Counted from the stretch's first letter, positions 32,450 through 43,741 are shown. The stretch: 64,000 bases of DNA from Terripilifer ovatus (GCA_029222685.1 JARHVB010000010.1:124001-188000), one strand, 5' to 3'. Translations and numbers: made by a program. The notes: generated by a model not told the origin, from the letters alone.

Positions 32450-35400
32450 TCACTCCGCCGCCTGGTTCCTCGGCTTCTTCTCCTCTTTCACCGCGGCCAT
32501 CGGCCGGCGCGCCAGCACATCCTTGAGGAACTTGCCCGTATGCGACCGCGGGCTCTTCACGATCTCTTCCGGTGTGCCGACAGCAACAATCTCGCCACCA
32601 CCATCGCCGCCTTCGGGCCCGAGATCGATCACCCAATCCGCCGTTTTGATGACTTCCAGATTGTGCTCGATGACGACAACCGTATTGCCCTGGTCGACGA
32701 GTTCGTGCAGCACTTCCAGCAGTTTCTTGACGTCATGGAAATGCAGGCCCGTGGTCGGCTCGTCGAGAATATAGAGCGTGCGGCCGGTCGAGCGGCGCGA
32801 CAGTTCCTTCGACAGCTTGACGCGCTGCGCCTCGCCACCCGAGAGCGTCGTCGCCTGCTGGCCGACCTTGATGTAATCGAGGCCGACGCGCGCCAGCGTT
32901 TCCATCTTCTCCCGGATCGTCGGCACGGCCTTGAAGATCTGTCGCGCTTCCTCCACCGTCATGTCGAGCACGTCAGCGATGCTTTTCTCGCGATATTTCA
33001 CTTCCAGCGTTTCGCGGTCATAGCGCTTGCCCTTGCAGACGTCGCAGGTGACATAGACGTCGGGCAGGAAGTGCATTTCGATCTTGATGACGCCGTCGCC
33101 CTGGCAGGCTTCGCAGCGCCCGCCCTTGACGTTGAACGAAAAGCGCCCCGGCTGGTAGCCGCGCGCCTTGGCGTCGGGCAGGCCGGCAAACCATTCGCGG
33201 ATCGGCGTGAAGGCGCCCGTATAGGTCGCCGGGTTCGAGCGCGGCGTGCGGCCGATGGGCGACTGGTCGATATCGATCACCTTGTCGAGATGCTCGATGC
33301 CCTCGATGCGCTCATGCGGGGCGGGGTGCTCCAGAGCGCCGTTGAGCTTGCGCGCCACGGCCTTGTAGAGCGTGTCGATGACCAGCGTCGACTTGCCGCC
33401 GCCGGAGACGCCGGTGATGCAGGTGAAGGTGCCGAGCGGAATTTCCGCATCGACGTTCTTGAGGTTGTTGCCGCGCGCGCCGACGATCTTCAGCTTGCGG
33501 CCCGGCTGTGCCTTGCGGCGCGCGCGTGGCACCATCACCGATTTGCGCCCGGTGAGATAATCGCCGGTCAGCGAATTCGGATCGGCGAGAATATGTTCCG
33601 GCGTGCCTTCCGAAACGATCCTGCCGCCGTGGATGCCGGCGCCGGGGCCGACATCGACAACATAATCGGCGGTGAGAATGGCGTCCTCGTCATGCTCGAC
33701 CACGATGACCGTGTTGCCGAGATCGCGCAGCCGCCGCAGGGTGTCGAGCAGCCGCGCATTGTCGCGCTGGTGCAGGCCGATGGACGGCTCGTCGAGCACA
33801 TAGAGCACGCCGGTGAGGCCCGAGCCGATCTGCGAGGCAAGGCGGATGCGCTGGCTCTCGCCGCCCGAGAGCGTACCCGAGCCGCGCGCCAGGGTCAGAT
33901 AGTCGAGACCCACATCGACGAGGAAGATCAGCCGTTCGCGAATTTCCTTGAGGATGCGTCCGGCGATCTCGTTGCGCTTCTTGTCGAGATGCTGCGGCAG
34001 GTCCACCGCCCATTCGGCCGCCTTGCGCACAGACAATTGCGCTATCTCGCCGATATGCTTGCCGTCGATCTTCACCGCCAGCGCTTCCGGTTTGAGGCGA
34101 TGGCCTTCGCAGGCGGCGCAGGGCGTGTCGGCCATGTAGCGGCCGATTTCCTCGCGCGCCCATTCGCTTTCGGTTTCGAGATAGCGGCGCTCGAGATTGC
34201 GCACCACGCCTTCGAACGGCTTCTTCACCTGATAGGCGCGCAGGCCGTCGTCATAGGCAAACTTCACCTCTTCCTCGCCCGAGCCGAACAGAATGACGTC
34301 GCGCGCCTTCTTCGGCAGGTTTTCGAACGGCTCGTCGAGGCGGAACTTGTAATGCTTGCCGAGCGCTTCGAGCGTTTGCAGATAATAGGGCGAGGATGAT
34401 TTCGCCCACGGCGCGATGGCGCCCTTGCGCAAGGTCACCTTCGGGTCTGGCACCACGAGATCGGAATCGATCTTCTGTTCGAAGCCGAGGCCACTGCAGA
34501 CCGGGCAGGCCCCGAACGGATTGTTGAACGAGAACAGTCGCGGCTCGATCTCCGGAATCGTAAAGCCGGACACCGGGCAGGCGAATTTCGACGAGAACAT
34601 GATGCGCTTGGCTTCGCCCTTCGCATCCTTCTCGTCGGCATATTCGGCAACCGCGATGCCTTCGGCCAGTTCCAGCGCCGTCTCGAAGGATTCCGCCAGC
34701 CGCGCCGCGATGTCGGGGCGCACGACGATACGGTCCACGACGACGTCGATGTCGTGCTTGAATTTTTTGTCCAGCGTCGGCGCGTCGGCGATTTCGTAAT
34801 AGACGCCGTTGACCTTGAGGCGCTGGAAACCGCGCTTCATATAGTCGGCGATCTCCTTGCGGAACTCGCCCTTGCGGCCGCGCACCACAGGCGCCAGCAG
34901 ATAGAGACGCGACTTCTCGGGCAGGGCCAGCACGCGGTCGACCATCTGGCTTACCGTCTGGCTTTCGATCGGCAGGCCGGTCGCCGGCGAATAGGGAATG
35001 CCGACCCGCGCCCACAGCAGGCGCATATAATCGTGGATCTCAGTCACGGTGCCGACAGTCGAGCGCGGATTTTTCGACGTGGTCTTCTGCTCGATGGAAA
35101 TCGCCGGGGAAAGACCATCGATCTGGTCGACGTCCGGCTTCTGCATCATTTCCAGAAACTGCCGCGCATAAGCCGACAGCGATTCCACATAGCGCCGCTG
35201 TCCCTCGGCATAGATCGTGTCAAAAGCCAGGGACGACTTACCCGAGCCCGACAGGCCGGTGAAGACCACGAGCTTGTCGCGCGGAATGGTCAGATCGACA
35301 TTCTTGAGGTTGTGCTCGCGGGCGCCGCGGACCGAAATCGTCCGCTGATCGATCACGCGGGCGGGAAATGGCAGGGCGGCGGGCGGCGTCGCCGCCTCGG

Positions 35401-35458
35401 AGATCTTCTTCTTGGCCGGCTTGACGCGGGCAGTCGGGGTTTGCGGCTTGCGGGGCAC
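32450..35458 (-). CDS. uvrA: Excinuclease ABC subunit A
   Basis: Damage-recognition ATPase of nucleotide excision repair, 1002 residues, slightly longer than the usual 940-970 because of a Lys/Pro/Thr-rich N-terminal extension of about 35 residues. Walker A sites are GLSGSGKSS and [12 protein letters not shown] signatures are [12 protein letters not shown] and [11 protein letters not shown]. Zinc-finger cysteines appear as CPVCSGLGF and CEACQGDGV ... CDVCKGK. It loads UvrB onto lesions. It is divergent from the dicarboxylate carrier (227-base gap). The sequence just upstream of the ATG shows no clear GTTC-N7-GTTC SOS box, although one is present before ssb. Confidence 0.97.
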   Translation of the reverse strand: MPRKPQTPTARVKPAKKKISEAATPPAALPFPARVIDQRTISVRGAREHNLKNVDLTIPRDKLVVFTGLSGSGKSSLAFDTIYAEGQRRYVESLSAYARQFLEMMQKPDVDQIDGLSPAISIEQKTTSKNPRSTVGTVTEIHDYMRLLWARVGIPYSPATGLPIESQTVSQMVDRVLALPEKSRLYLLAPVVRGRKGEFRKEIADYMKRGFQRLKVNGVYYEIADAPTLDKKFKHDIDVVVDRIVVRPDIAARLAESFETALELAEGIAVAEYADEKDAKGEAKRIMFSSKFACPVSGFTIPEIEPRLFSFNNPFGACPVCSGLGFEQKIDSDLVVPDPKVTLRKGAIAPWAKSSSPYYLQTLEALGKHYKFRLDEPFENLPKKARDVILFGSGEEEVKFAYDDGLRAYQVKKPFEGVVRNLERRYLETESEWAREEIGRYMADTPCAACEGHRLKPEALAVKIDGKHIGEIAQLSVRKAAEWAVDLPQHLDKKRNEIAGRILKEIRERLIFLVDVGLDYLTLARGSGTLSGGESQRIRLASQIGSGLTGVLYVLDEPSIGLHQRDNARLLDTLRRLRDLGNTVIVVEHDEDAILTADYVVDVGPGAGIHGGRIVSEGTPEHILADPNSLTGDYLTGRKSVMVPRARRKAQPGRKLKIVGARGNNLKNVDAEIPLGTFTCITGVSGGGKSTLVIDTLYKAVARKLNGALEHPAPHERIEGIEHLDKVIDIDQSPIGRTPRSNPATYTGAFTPIREWFAGLPDAKARGYQPGRFSFNVKGGRCEACQGDGVIKIEMHFLPDVYVTCDVCKGKRYDRETLEVKYREKSIADVLDMTVEEARQIFKAVPTIREKMETLARVGLDYIKVGQQATTLSGGEAQRVKLSKELSRRSTGRTLYILDEPTTGLHFHDVKKLLEVLHELVDQGNTVVVIEHNLEVIKTADWVIDLGPEGGDGGGEIVAVGTPEEIVKSPRSHTGKFLKDVLARRPMAAVKEEKKPRNQAAE

Positions 35459-35685
35459 GGGCGATCCAGCAGGTTGTAGTCGGTTCCGGGGAGTTTTCGG
35501 GATTGTGCCTAACCTAGGGTTTGCCAGGCGGTTTCACCACCCATCTGGCGAAAATCCACAGATCTGGGCGGACTTGCAGAACGTTTGCCGAGCCTTAAGT
35601 TAACTTGACATTGGCTATGGCGGAAAGTCGGCCCGGGCTCATCCATGCGCGGCCCCGATCGGACCCGCGAACGCGGAGCAGGGCG

Positions 35686-37005
35686 ATGGCGACGATGGCT
35701 GGGACGGCTGCGGGAACCCGGAAGCCGTGGTACCGGATCCTTTATGTTCAGGTGCTTGTCGCCATCGTTCTGGGCGCGCTCGTCGGCGCATTCTGGCCTC
35801 ACCTGGCGCAGAACGAATGGATCAGGGCGCTGGGCGACGACTTCGTCAAGCTCATCAAAATGGTGATCGCGCCGATCATTTTCTGCACCGTCGTTTCGGG
35901 CATTGCGCACATCAGCGAGGCCAAGAAAGTCGGTCGCGTTGCCGTCAAGGCCTTGTTTTATTTCGAAATCGTCTCGACATTCGCGCTGGCGCTCGGCCTC
36001 CTCGTCGCCAATGTGCTGAAACCGGGGGCGGGCTTTTCCGGCAAGTCGGACGCCGCCGCCGTGGCCGGCTACGCCAAACAGGCCGGTGAGATGAAATCCG
36101 TGGATTTCGTCTCGCACGTCATTCCCGATACCATCGTCGGCGCCTTTGCGACCGGTGATGTCCTCCAGGTTCTGCTGTTCGCCATCCTGTTCGGCTTCGC
36201 CCTGATGTTTCTGGGCGAACGCGGCCATACGGTGCGGGCGCTGATCGACGATGTCGCCCATGCCATGTTCGGCGTCATCGCCATCATCGTCAAAGTCGCG
36301 CCGATCGGGGCTTTCGGCGCCATGGCCTATACGGTCGGTCGTTACGGTCCGCAGGTGCTCGGCAATCTCGCCGGATTGATCGCGACATTCTATCTGACGT
36401 CGCTGCTGTTTATCCTGGTTGTGCTGGGCGCGATCGCCGCCGTCGCCGGATTCTCGATCCTGAAATTTATCCGCTACATCAAGGATGAGTTGCTGATCGT
36501 GCTCGGCACCAGTTCGTCGGAAAGCGCACTGCCGCAAATGATGGAAAAGCTGGAGCGGCTCGGCTGTTCGAAGCCCGTGGTCGGCCTTGTCGTGCCCACC
36601 GGCTATTCCTTCAACCTCGACGGCACCAATATCTACATGACCCTGGCGACCCTGTTCATCGCCCAGGCGCTGAACGTACCGCTGACGTTCGGCGACCAGA
36701 TCACCATCATGATCGTCGCCATGCTGACGTCGAAGGGCGCCAGCGGCGTAACCGGGGCCGGCTTCATCACCCTGGCCGCGACCCTGGCTGCCGTGCGGCC
36801 GGAACTCGTGCCGGGCATGGCGATCGTCCTCGGCATCGACAAGTTCATGAGCGAGTGCCGCGCCCTGACCAATCTCGTCGGCAATGGCGTTGCCTGCGTC
36901 GTCGTCGCCTGGTGGGAAGGCGAGCTTGACCGTAACAAACTGCAGGCTGGTCTCAACCAGGATCTCGATCCGACGTCGGTTGAAACCGCTGTCACGACAG
37001 GCTGA
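35686..37005 (+). CDS. dctA: Dicarboxylate/amino acid:cation symporter (DctA family)
   Basis: Inner-membrane carrier of 439 residues with 8 or more transmembrane helices and two re-entrant hairpins. The serine-rich HP1 motif is [11 protein letters not shown], and the substrate site is [14 protein letters not shown]. It imports C4-dicarboxylates or glutamate with H+ or Na+. The ATG at 35686 has GGAGCAGGG upstream and a short cytoplasmic tail before the first helix ([18 protein letters not shown]). It sits between uvrA and ssb, which are usually adjacent and divergent in related bacteria. The tail ends in VETAVTTG. Confidence 0.92.
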   Translation: MATMAGTAAGTRKPWYRILYVQVLVAIVLGALVGAFWPHLAQNEWIRALGDDFVKLIKMVIAPIIFCTVVSGIAHISEAKKVGRVAVKALFYFEIVSTFALALGLLVANVLKPGAGFSGKSDAAAVAGYAKQAGEMKSVDFVSHVIPDTIVGAFATGDVLQVLLFAILFGFALMFLGERGHTVRALIDDVAHAMFGVIAIIVKVAPIGAFGAMAYTVGRYGPQVLGNLAGLIATFYLTSLLFILVVLGAIAAVAGFSILKFIRYIKDELLIVLGTSSSESALPQMMEKLERLGCSKPVVGLVVPTGYSFNLDGTNIYMTLATLFIAQALNVPLTFGDQITIMIVAMLTSKGASGVTGAGFITLAATLAAVRPELVPGMAIVLGIDKFMSECRALTNLVGNGVACVVVAWWEGELDRNKLQAGLNQDLDPTSVETAVTTG

Positions 37006-37097
37006 CGGTGTTGTTCGGTTTCCGTGGAACAGAGGACTTATAAAGCTCATTGGCGAGGCACAGCGCTTTTCCACATGTCCGACTTGATTCTCGAAAA

Positions 37098-37112
37098 GAA
37101 CATATATAGAAC
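37098..37112. promoter_or_regulatory. Alphaproteobacterial SOS (LexA) box upstream of ssb
   Basis: GAAC-ATATATA-GAAC is the reverse complement of GTTC-N7-GTTC, the direct-repeat LexA operator of alphaproteobacteria. It lies 129 bases before the ssb ATG and overlaps a TATATA that could serve as the -10 element. It should make ssb inducible by DNA damage. Confidence 0.8.
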
Positions 37113-37240
37113 ATAAATGAATTTGAGAAGAGGCGCTTGTTGTGGACAAAGTCGCAACAGCGGGCGCGTCGGAAGCGGCCTCAGCGTAAGGTCCGTTCAA
37201 CTTGCCGGCACGAGGCCGGTCTGCATTTTTGGAGACAGTT

Positions 37241-37732
37241 ATGGCTGGCAGCGTCAACAAGGTGATCCTGATCGGCAATCTTGGCCGCGACCCCGAAGTG
37301 CGCCGTACCGGCGCGGGTGATCCGATCGTGAGTTTTTCGGTCGCGACGACCGAGTCCTGGCGCGACAAGGCTTCGGGCGAGCGCAAGGACCGCACGGAAT
37401 GGCACAACGTCGTGATCTTCAACGAGGCCCTCGGCAAGATCGCCGAGCAGTATTGCAGGAAGGGCACGAAGATTTATCTCGAAGGCCAGTTGCAGACGCG
37501 CGAATACACCGACAAGGACGGCAACCAGCGCAAGGCGACCGAAGTGGTGTTGCAGCGTTTCCGCGGTGAGCTGACGCTACTCGACAGCCGCAGAGACAGC
37601 GAAGAACGCGGCATGTCGTCCGGTGGCGGCGATTTCGGCCGCTCCTCGCCGATGGAGCCGCGCCGCGTTGCGTCGGGTGGTGGTGGCCGCTCGGCAGCGC
37701 CGGCGCCGATCGACGACGATATCCCGTTCTAG
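37241..37732 (+). CDS. ssb: Single-stranded DNA-binding protein
   Basis: OB-fold protein of 163 residues. The N-terminal 110 residues are canonical SSB (MAGSVNKVILIGNLG, WRDKASGERKDRTEWHNVV, KIYLEGQLQTREY). A Gly/Ser/Arg-rich linker follows, and the last residues DDDIPF are the conserved acidic tip that recruits repair and replication partners. GGAGAC precedes the ATG. A LexA box upstream links it to the SOS response, together with nearby uvrA. It coats ssDNA as a tetramer. Confidence 0.97.
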   Translation: MAGSVNKVILIGNLGRDPEVRRTGAGDPIVSFSVATTESWRDKASGERKDRTEWHNVVIFNEALGKIAEQYCRKGTKIYLEGQLQTREYTDKDGNQRKATEVVLQRFRGELTLLDSRRDSEERGMSSGGGDFGRSSPMEPRRVASGGGGRSAAPAPIDDDIPF

Positions 37733-37827
37733 GCTCAGCGGTCTCTTTCATAAATCAAACGCGTTTTCCAATTCAATCGAGGCGGAAAACGCCGAAAGGC
37801 CGCGGCGTATCTTGGCGGCGGGGCCAT

Positions 37828-38946
37828 ATGATTGTCGAAAAGAAAATATTCGAAATGCCGGTGCTGGAGACGCTCTCCGGCGCCACGATCAAGCAGGTGC
37901 GCGTTGGCTATGAGACCTATGGCACGCTCAATGCCGATCGCTCCAATGCCATCCTCATCTGCCACTTCTTTTCCGGCACGTCGCATGCGGCAGGCAGATA
38001 TGCGCCGGAGGACGTTCTGCCGGGCTATTGGGACTATCTGATCGGTCCGGGCCTGGCGATCGACACCGATCGCTATTTCGTCATCTCCTCCGACACGCTG
38101 ACCAATCTCAACGCTTACGATTCCACGGTCACGACCACCGGGCCCGCGTCGATCGATCCCGATACCGGCAAGCCCTACGGCATGGGCTTTCCCTTGGTGA
38201 CGATCGGCGACTTCGTCCGCGTTCAGAAAGCCCTCATCGATCATCTCGGCATCAGCAAGCTGCACACGGTCATGGGGCCGTCCATGGGCGGCCTGCAGAC
38301 CTACGAATGGGCGGCGAGCTATCCCGATATGATGGATCGCATCATCCCGGTCATCAGCGCCGCCAATGCCGGCGCCTGGCTGATCGCCTGGCTCGATGTC
38401 TGGGCGACGCCGGTGCGGCTCGATCCGAATTGGCGCGGCGGCGATTATTATGGCCATCCGTCGCCGCTGGAGGGCCTGAAGCAATCGTTGAAGATCGTGA
38501 CCCTGCAGGCCAACCACTGGCAATGGGCGAACCGCATCCACGGCGAGGCCTGGGCCGTGGATGAAGTCGACCCGGTGCAGGCACTGGCGAACCGCTACCG
38601 CATCGAGGCAGTGCTGGAGGGCGCCGCCGCCCCTAGGGCTGCGCTCTCTGACGCCAATAACTTCCTTTATCTCATCAAGGCCAATCAGAGCTTCATCCCG
38701 GGCATGGGTGCTGGCGCGAAAACCGCCGCTGAGGGCCTGGCGCGGATCAAGGCGCGCACGCTCGTGCTCTATGCGCCGACCGACCAGGTTTTCGCCGCCG
38801 AATGGGTGCGGCAGACGGCGAAGATGATTGCCGATGCCGGAACGCCTGTCGAAATGGCTGAAATTGAAGGTGAATTCGGTCATCTGAACGGCGTCATGGC
38901 GATGGCTCCCTTGGGGGCGCGGATCGCCGCGTTTCTGGCCCGGTAG
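37828..38946 (+). CDS. MetX-like alpha/beta hydrolase (homoserine O-acetyltransferase family)
   Basis: Alpha/beta-hydrolase of 372 residues. The nucleophile Ser is in MGPSMGGLQ, the Asp in YAPTDQVF and the His in EFGHLNG, all in the MetX order. The early CHFFSGTSHAAG and INPIDTDRYFVI-like stretch (AIDTDRYFVISSD) also match MetX. True MetX enzymes carry GGSMGGMQ, whereas this one has GPSMGG, so it may be an esterase or another acyltransferase of the family. Cytoplasmic, no signal peptide. It stands alone between ssb and gyrA. Confidence 0.85.
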   Translation: MIVEKKIFEMPVLETLSGATIKQVRVGYETYGTLNADRSNAILICHFFSGTSHAAGRYAPEDVLPGYWDYLIGPGLAIDTDRYFVISSDTLTNLNAYDSTVTTTGPASIDPDTGKPYGMGFPLVTIGDFVRVQKALIDHLGISKLHTVMGPSMGGLQTYEWAASYPDMMDRIIPVISAANAGAWLIAWLDVWATPVRLDPNWRGGDYYGHPSPLEGLKQSLKIVTLQANHWQWANRIHGEAWAVDEVDPVQALANRYRIEAVLEGAAAPRAALSDANNFLYLIKANQSFIPGMGAGAKTAAEGLARIKARTLVLYAPTDQVFAAEWVRQTAKMIADAGTPVEMAEIEGEFGHLNGVMAMAPLGARIAAFLAR

Positions 38947-39106
38947 AAGCTGTTTCGCCGCCCCTGCAAACGGTTCCGCGATGGCAAAACAAGCCTTTGA
39001 AAATAAAGGAATTAAATAGCGCCAAACCACTCTTAAAAATTGGCTTTTGAGGGTGAAATCGGATAATCTGCGCTATCCGATTCTCCAATCTCGAATGGCG
39101 TAACCT

Positions 39107-41860
39107 TTGGCTGACCCGACCGACCCGAATAACCCCGATCAACCGGGCTCGGACATTCGTCCCGTCTCGATTACCGATGAAATGCAGCGCAGCTATCTCG
39201 ATTACGCCATGAGCGTGATCGTCAGCCGCGCGCTTCCGGACGTGCGCGACGGGCTGAAGCCCGTGCACCGGCGCATTCTCTATACGATGCGCGAGAGCGG
39301 CTTCACGCCCGACAAGGCGTTCGTCAAATCAGCGCGCCCGGTCGGTGATACGATGGGCAAATATCACCCGCACGGCGACCAGTCGATCTACGACGCCCTC
39401 GTGCGTATGGCGCAACTCTTCTCCATGCGCCTGCCGCTGATCGAAGGGCAGGGCAATTTCGGCTCGATCGACGGCGATCCGCCGGCGGCCATGCGCTACA
39501 CGGAATCGCGTCTTGCCCGTGTCGCCCTGTCGCTGCTCGCCGACATCGACGAGGACACGGTCAATTTCCAGCCGAACTACGACGGCAAGGATATGGAGCC
39601 GACGGTTCTGCCGGCGCGCTTCCCCAACCTGCTCGTCAACGGCGCCGGCGGCATCGCCGTCGGCATGGCCACGAACATCCCGCCGCACAATCTCGGCGAA
39701 GTGATCGATGGCGTTTTCGCGCTGATGGAAAAGCCCGAGATAACGATCGACGAGTTGATCGAGATCATCCCGGGGCCGGACTTCCCCACGGCCGGTTCGA
39801 TTCTCGGGCGCGGCGGCATCCGCTCGGCCTATCACACAGGCCGCGGCTCGATCCTGATGCGGGCGAAGGTGGAAGTCGAGGAGATCCGCAAGGATCGCGA
39901 AGCCATCATCGTTACCGAGATCCCCTATCAGGTGAACAAGAAAGTGCTGATCGAGAAGATCGCCGAACTTGTGCGCGACAAGCGCCTCGAAGGCATTTCC
40001 GATCTGCGCGATGAATCTGATCGCGACGGCATGCGCATCGTCATCGAAATCAAGCGTGATGCTGTTCCCGACGTGGTGCTGAACCAGTTGTGGCGCTACA
40101 CGCAATTGCAGTCGACGTTCGGCGCCAACATGATCGCGCTGAACGGCGGCCGTCCCGAGATGCTCAATCTCAAGGACTTCCTGCGCGCCTTCCTCGATTT
40201 CCGCGAGGAGGTCGTCACCCGGCGCACGAAGTTCCTGCTCGGCAAGGCGCGCGACAGCGCCCATGTCCAGGTCGGTCTTGCCATCGCGGTTGCCAATATC
40301 GATGAGGTCATTCATCTCATCCGCACCTCGCCCGATGCAGGCGCCGCGCGCGAAGCGCTGATGGGACGCGACTGGCCGGCGCGCGATATGGCGCCACTGA
40401 TCGAACTGATCGCCGACCCGAACCACAAGCTCAATGAAGACGGCACCTATCGCCTGTCGGAGACGCAGGCGCGCGCCATTCTCGAACTGCGCCTGCAGCG
40501 CCTCACCGCGCTCGGCCGCGACGAGATCGCCGATGCATTGAACAAGCTGGCTGTCGAGATCGCCGATTATCTGGCGATCCTGCGGTCGCGTGCGCGGGTA
40601 ATGGAAATCATTCGCAACGAACTCGACGAGATCAAGAAGAACTTCGCCAACCCGCGCCGCACGGTCATTCTCGACACCGACGCCGACATGGAAGACGAGG
40701 ATCTGATCCAGCGTGAGGAAATGGTCGTCACCGTTTCTCACGCCGGCTATATCAAGCGCGTGCCGCTGTCGACTTATCGTGCCCAGCGTCGCGGCGGCAA
40801 GGGCCGCTCCGGCATGCAGACGAAGGAAGAAGATTTCGTCCATCGCGTCTTCGTGTCGTCGACCCATCAGCCGGTGCTGTTCTTCTCTTCGCTGGGGCAG
40901 GCCTATAAGGAAAAGGTCTGGCGGCTGCCGCTGTCGGCGCCGCAGGCGCGCGGCAAGGCGCTCGTCAACATCCTGCCGCTCGACCAGGGCGAGCGCATCA
41001 CCACTATCATGCCGCTGCCGGAGGACGAGACGACCTGGGATAAATACGACGTCATGTTCGCCACCACGCGCGGCACCGTCCGGCGCAACAAGCTCAGCGA
41101 TTTCGCCCAGGTCAATCGCGCCGGCAAGATCGCCATGAAGCTCGACGAGGGCGAGGCGATCGTCGACGTGCAGCTCTGTTCCGAGCGCGATGACGTGCTG
41201 CTGACGACGGCGAAGGGCCAGTGCATCCGCTTCCAGGTTGACGACGTGCGTGTCTTCAAGGGCCGCGATTCCATGGGCGTGCGTGGCATCAATCTGGCCG
41301 AAGGCGATGTGGTGATCTCCCTGGCGATCCTGCGCCATCTCGAAGCCAGCGCCGATGAACGCGCCGCTTTCCTGCGCATGCGCCGCGCTGTCGCCGGCGA
41401 GACCGAGGAAAACGGCGACGACACGGAAGTCGTGGATGCGGGAGAGGCAGAGGAAGTCACCGGTCCGATGACCTTGTCGCAGGAGCGCTATGCCGAAATG
41501 TCGGCGCACGAAGACGTGATCCTGACGGTATCTTCGCGCGGCTTCGGCAAGCGCACGTCGTCTTACGAATATCGCGTCACCGGCCGCGGCGGCAAAGGCA
41601 TCGTCGCCATGGCGGTCAACCCGCGCAATGGCGAGCTTGTCGCCTCGCTCACTGTGTCCCACAACGACCAGATCATGCTCGTGACCGATGGCGGACAGCT
41701 CATCCGCTGCCCGGTCGAGGATATTCGTGTCGCCGGCCGCGCCACCCAGGGCGTCATCGTCTTCCGCACCGACGAGAGCGAGCGCGTTGTGTCCGTCGAG
41801 CGGGTTGGCGAAGACGGTGACGAGGAAAATGGTGACGAGGCCGGCGGCGGTTCCACCTGA
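39107..41860 (+). CDS. gyrA: DNA gyrase subunit A
   Basis: Type II topoisomerase subunit of 917 residues. The catalytic Tyr131 is in [10 protein letters not shown], the quinolone-resistance region is [10 protein letters not shown] (Gln92 where E. coli has Ser83, Asp96 where it has Asp87), and the GyrA box QRRGGKG marks the C-terminal beta-pinwheel used for supercoiling. An acidic insertion ([17 protein letters not shown]) lies in the C-terminal domain. TTG at 39107 is the only start giving the full conserved N-terminus. No clear ribosome-binding site precedes it, and an ATG at 39095 runs straight into a stop (ATGGCGTAA). The HAD gene starts on its stop codon. Confidence 0.97.
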   Translation: MADPTDPNNPDQPGSDIRPVSITDEMQRSYLDYAMSVIVSRALPDVRDGLKPVHRRILYTMRESGFTPDKAFVKSARPVGDTMGKYHPHGDQSIYDALVRMAQLFSMRLPLIEGQGNFGSIDGDPPAAMRYTESRLARVALSLLADIDEDTVNFQPNYDGKDMEPTVLPARFPNLLVNGAGGIAVGMATNIPPHNLGEVIDGVFALMEKPEITIDELIEIIPGPDFPTAGSILGRGGIRSAYHTGRGSILMRAKVEVEEIRKDREAIIVTEIPYQVNKKVLIEKIAELVRDKRLEGISDLRDESDRDGMRIVIEIKRDAVPDVVLNQLWRYTQLQSTFGANMIALNGGRPEMLNLKDFLRAFLDFREEVVTRRTKFLLGKARDSAHVQVGLAIAVANIDEVIHLIRTSPDAGAAREALMGRDWPARDMAPLIELIADPNHKLNEDGTYRLSETQARAILELRLQRLTALGRDEIADALNKLAVEIADYLAILRSRARVMEIIRNELDEIKKNFANPRRTVILDTDADMEDEDLIQREEMVVTVSHAGYIKRVPLSTYRAQRRGGKGRSGMQTKEEDFVHRVFVSSTHQPVLFFSSLGQAYKEKVWRLPLSAPQARGKALVNILPLDQGERITTIMPLPEDETTWDKYDVMFATTRGTVRRNKLSDFAQVNRAGKIAMKLDEGEAIVDVQLCSERDDVLLTTAKGQCIRFQVDDVRVFKGRDSMGVRGINLAEGDVVISLAILRHLEASADERAAFLRMRRAVAGETEENGDDTEVVDAGEAEEVTGPMTLSQERYAEMSAHEDVILTVSSRGFGKRTSSYEYRVTGRGGKGIVAMAVNPRNGELVASLTVSHNDQIMLVTDGGQLIRCPVEDIRVAGRATQGVIVFRTDESERVVSVERVGEDGDEENGDEAGGGST

Positions 41861-42537
41861 TGGTGGACGCGGTAGACGGCCTGGCCGGGTTCGATCTCGT
41901 CATCTTCGATTGCGATGGCGTGCTCATCAATTCCGAGGAGATCGCCAGTCAGGTCTGTGCCGAAGCGGTCGTCGAGCTCGGCATGACCATGACCGCCCAC
42001 GACTATGCCAGCCGCTATGCGGGCATGCCGGTCGCGGAGGCCTGGCTGCGCGTCGAGCGGGATAGCGGCGCGCCGTTGCCGGCAGGGTTTCGCGACAAGG
42101 TCGACGCGGAGGTCCGCCGCCGTTTCGATCTCGAACTGGCGCCCATCGACGGCATGGTCGAGGTCTTGCGGTCGAGCCCGCATCCGCGCTGCGTCGCCTC
42201 GTCAACGCGGCTGCCGCTGTTGCAGAAGAACCTGTCGCAGACCGGTTTGATCGATTTTTTCAGCCCCGGCGTTTTCTCGGTGACACAGGTCAAGCGCGGC
42301 AAACCGGCGCCCGACGTTTTCCTTTATGCCGCCTCGCAGATGGGCGCCGATCCGCACCGCTGCATCGTCGTCGAGGATTCGATTGCCGGCGTCACCGCTG
42401 CCTCCCGCGCCGGCATGCAGGTCATCGGCTTTATGGGCGGCGGCCATTCGACGCCGTCCCTGCGCGCCGCGCTCGAACAGGCGGGCGCGGGCCGCATTGC
42501 CGCGACGGCGGCCGATCTTCGTCATATGGTGAAATAG
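41860..42537 (+). CDS. HAD family hydrolase (phosphoglycolate phosphatase/beta-phosphoglucomutase-like)
   Basis: Cytoplasmic phosphatase or phosphotransferase of 225 residues. Asp17 and Asp19 of FDCDGVLINSE form motif I, ASSTR is motif II, KRGKPAPD is motif III and VVEDSIAGVTAA is motif IV, all complete. A helical cap domain lies between motifs I and II. Members act on phosphoglycolate, sugar phosphates or similar small metabolites. Its ATG begins on the last base of the gyrA stop (TGATG), so it is probably translated by coupling. Substrate unresolved. Confidence 0.9.
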   Translation: MVDAVDGLAGFDLVIFDCDGVLINSEEIASQVCAEAVVELGMTMTAHDYASRYAGMPVAEAWLRVERDSGAPLPAGFRDKVDAEVRRRFDLELAPIDGMVEVLRSSPHPRCVASSTRLPLLQKNLSQTGLIDFFSPGVFSVTQVKRGKPAPDVFLYAASQMGADPHRCIVVEDSIAGVTAASRAGMQVIGFMGGGHSTPSLRAALEQAGAGRIAATAADLRHMVK

Positions 42538-42595
42538 GCGTTTGGGCCGGCTGCACGCTCTTTTCGCGCCCGCTGCGGCAGGGTAGTCTGCCAGC

Positions 42596-43111
42596 ATGAC
42601 TCCTGCTGCCAAGTCTCGCACCGCGCTCTACACCGGTTCCTTCGATCCGGTCACCAACGGCCATCTCGATGTGCTGCGCGCCGGCGCTGCCTGCTGCGAC
42701 AAGATCATCGTCGCCATCGGGATTAATCCCGGCAAAACGCCGCTGTTTTCGGTGGAAGAGAAAACCAGACTCATTGTCGAATCGACCCGCGACATCGTCG
42801 CGGCCACCGGCTGCGTCATCGAGACCGCGATTTTCGCCGGCCTTGCCGTCACAGCCGCCGGGGATATGGGCGCGACGATCCTGCTGCGCGGCCTGCGCGA
42901 CGGCTCCGATCTCGATTATGAAATGCAGATGGCCGGCATGAACGGAGTGATGGCGCCGGCTGTCCAGACCGTATTTTTGCCGGCATCGCCCGCAGTTCGC
43001 CATATTACCGCGACATTGGTGCGTCAGATCGCTGCCATGGGCGGCGATGTCTCGGCCTTCACGCCGCCGGTGGTCGCAAAAGCCCTGACAGCAAAATTCA
43101 GCAAGCGCTGA
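42596..43111 (+). CDS. coaD: Phosphopantetheine adenylyltransferase
   Basis: Nucleotidyltransferase of 171 residues catalysing the fourth step of CoA synthesis, 4'-phosphopantetheine plus ATP to dephospho-CoA. The ATP-binding [11 protein letters not shown] at residues 13-23 (T/H-x-G-H motif as TNGH) and [12 protein letters not shown] are clear. The C-terminal substrate motif [10 protein letters not shown] replaces the more common ISSxLVxE, within family range. It follows the HAD gene after 58 bases and precedes two cyclophilin genes, an order common in Hyphomicrobiales. Confidence 0.95.
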   Translation: MTPAAKSRTALYTGSFDPVTNGHLDVLRAGAACCDKIIVAIGINPGKTPLFSVEEKTRLIVESTRDIVAATGCVIETAIFAGLAVTAAGDMGATILLRGLRDGSDLDYEMQMAGMNGVMAPAVQTVFLPASPAVRHITATLVRQIAAMGGDVSAFTPPVVAKALTAKFSKR

Positions 43112-43159
43112 ACCAATCGCTTCGCACCTAATTATCTCCAAACCAGCAAGGGAACGCAC

Positions 43160-43720
43160 ATGCCTATGGATCGCCGTCAATTTACGATCGCCGGAACGCT
43201 GGCCATGGGAGGCGCTGTGACGCCCGCATTCGCCCAGGCCAACGATCCTGACAATACGATCGTGATGGAGTTGAAGGACGGCCGTGTCGTCATCCGCCTG
43301 CGGCCCGATCTGGCGCCCAAGCATGTGGCGCAGATCAAGACGCTGGTGAAGCGCGGCTTCTATGACGGCATTGTCTTCCATCGCGTCATCGATGGCTTCA
43401 TGGCGCAAACAGGAGATCCCACCGGCACGGGCACCGGCAAGTCTGATCTTCCCAACATTCCGGCGGAATTCACCCCGACGCCGTTCAAGCGCGGCACTGT
43501 TGGGATGGCCCGTTCGCAACTGCCCGACTCGGCCAATTCGCAGTTCTTCATCTGCTTCGGCGACGCCTCGTTCCTGAACAATCAATACACGGTCGTCGGC
43601 GAAGTCGTGTCCGGCATGGAGAATGTCGACAAGATCAAGAAGGGCTCGCAGTCCCAGAACGGACAGGTCACGAATCCTGACAAGATGATCCGCGTCCGCA
43701 TGGCGGCAGACGCCAAATAA
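43160..43720 (+). CDS. Exported cyclophilin-type peptidyl-prolyl isomerase
   Basis: Cyclophilin of 186 residues with an N-terminal signal (DRRQFTIAG, then hydrophobic, ending PAFAQA), probably Tat-exported. The core shows FHRVIDGFMAQTGDP, SQFFICFGDASFLN and GEVVSGMENVDKI; the catalytic Arg is in FHRVI. It should catalyse proline cis-trans isomerisation in periplasmic protein folding. It is the first of two cyclophilins in a local duplication: a small secreted protein follows 21 bases later, then a cyclophilin relic, a second small-protein copy and a cytoplasmic cyclophilin at 44841. Confidence 0.92.
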   Translation: MPMDRRQFTIAGTLAMGGAVTPAFAQANDPDNTIVMELKDGRVVIRLRPDLAPKHVAQIKTLVKRGFYDGIVFHRVIDGFMAQTGDPTGTGTGKSDLPNIPAEFTPTPFKRGTVGMARSQLPDSANSQFFICFGDASFLNNQYTVVGEVVSGMENVDKIKKGSQSQNGQVTNPDKMIRVRMAADAK

Positions 43721-43741
43721 CCGCGCCAAACAGGAGCTTTC

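Noticed and set aside
32540..34399. 619-codon frame antisense to uvrA
   Set aside because: Shadow of the uvrA coding strand; no motif.
35459..35685. SOS box upstream of uvrA
   Set aside because: GTTC-N6-GTTT is present but neither spacing nor second half matches GTTC-N7-GTTC.
39329..41662. 777-codon frame antisense to gyrA
   Set aside because: Long antisense frames are expected in GC-rich coding DNA; His/Asp/Arg-rich, no domain, covers conserved gyrA.
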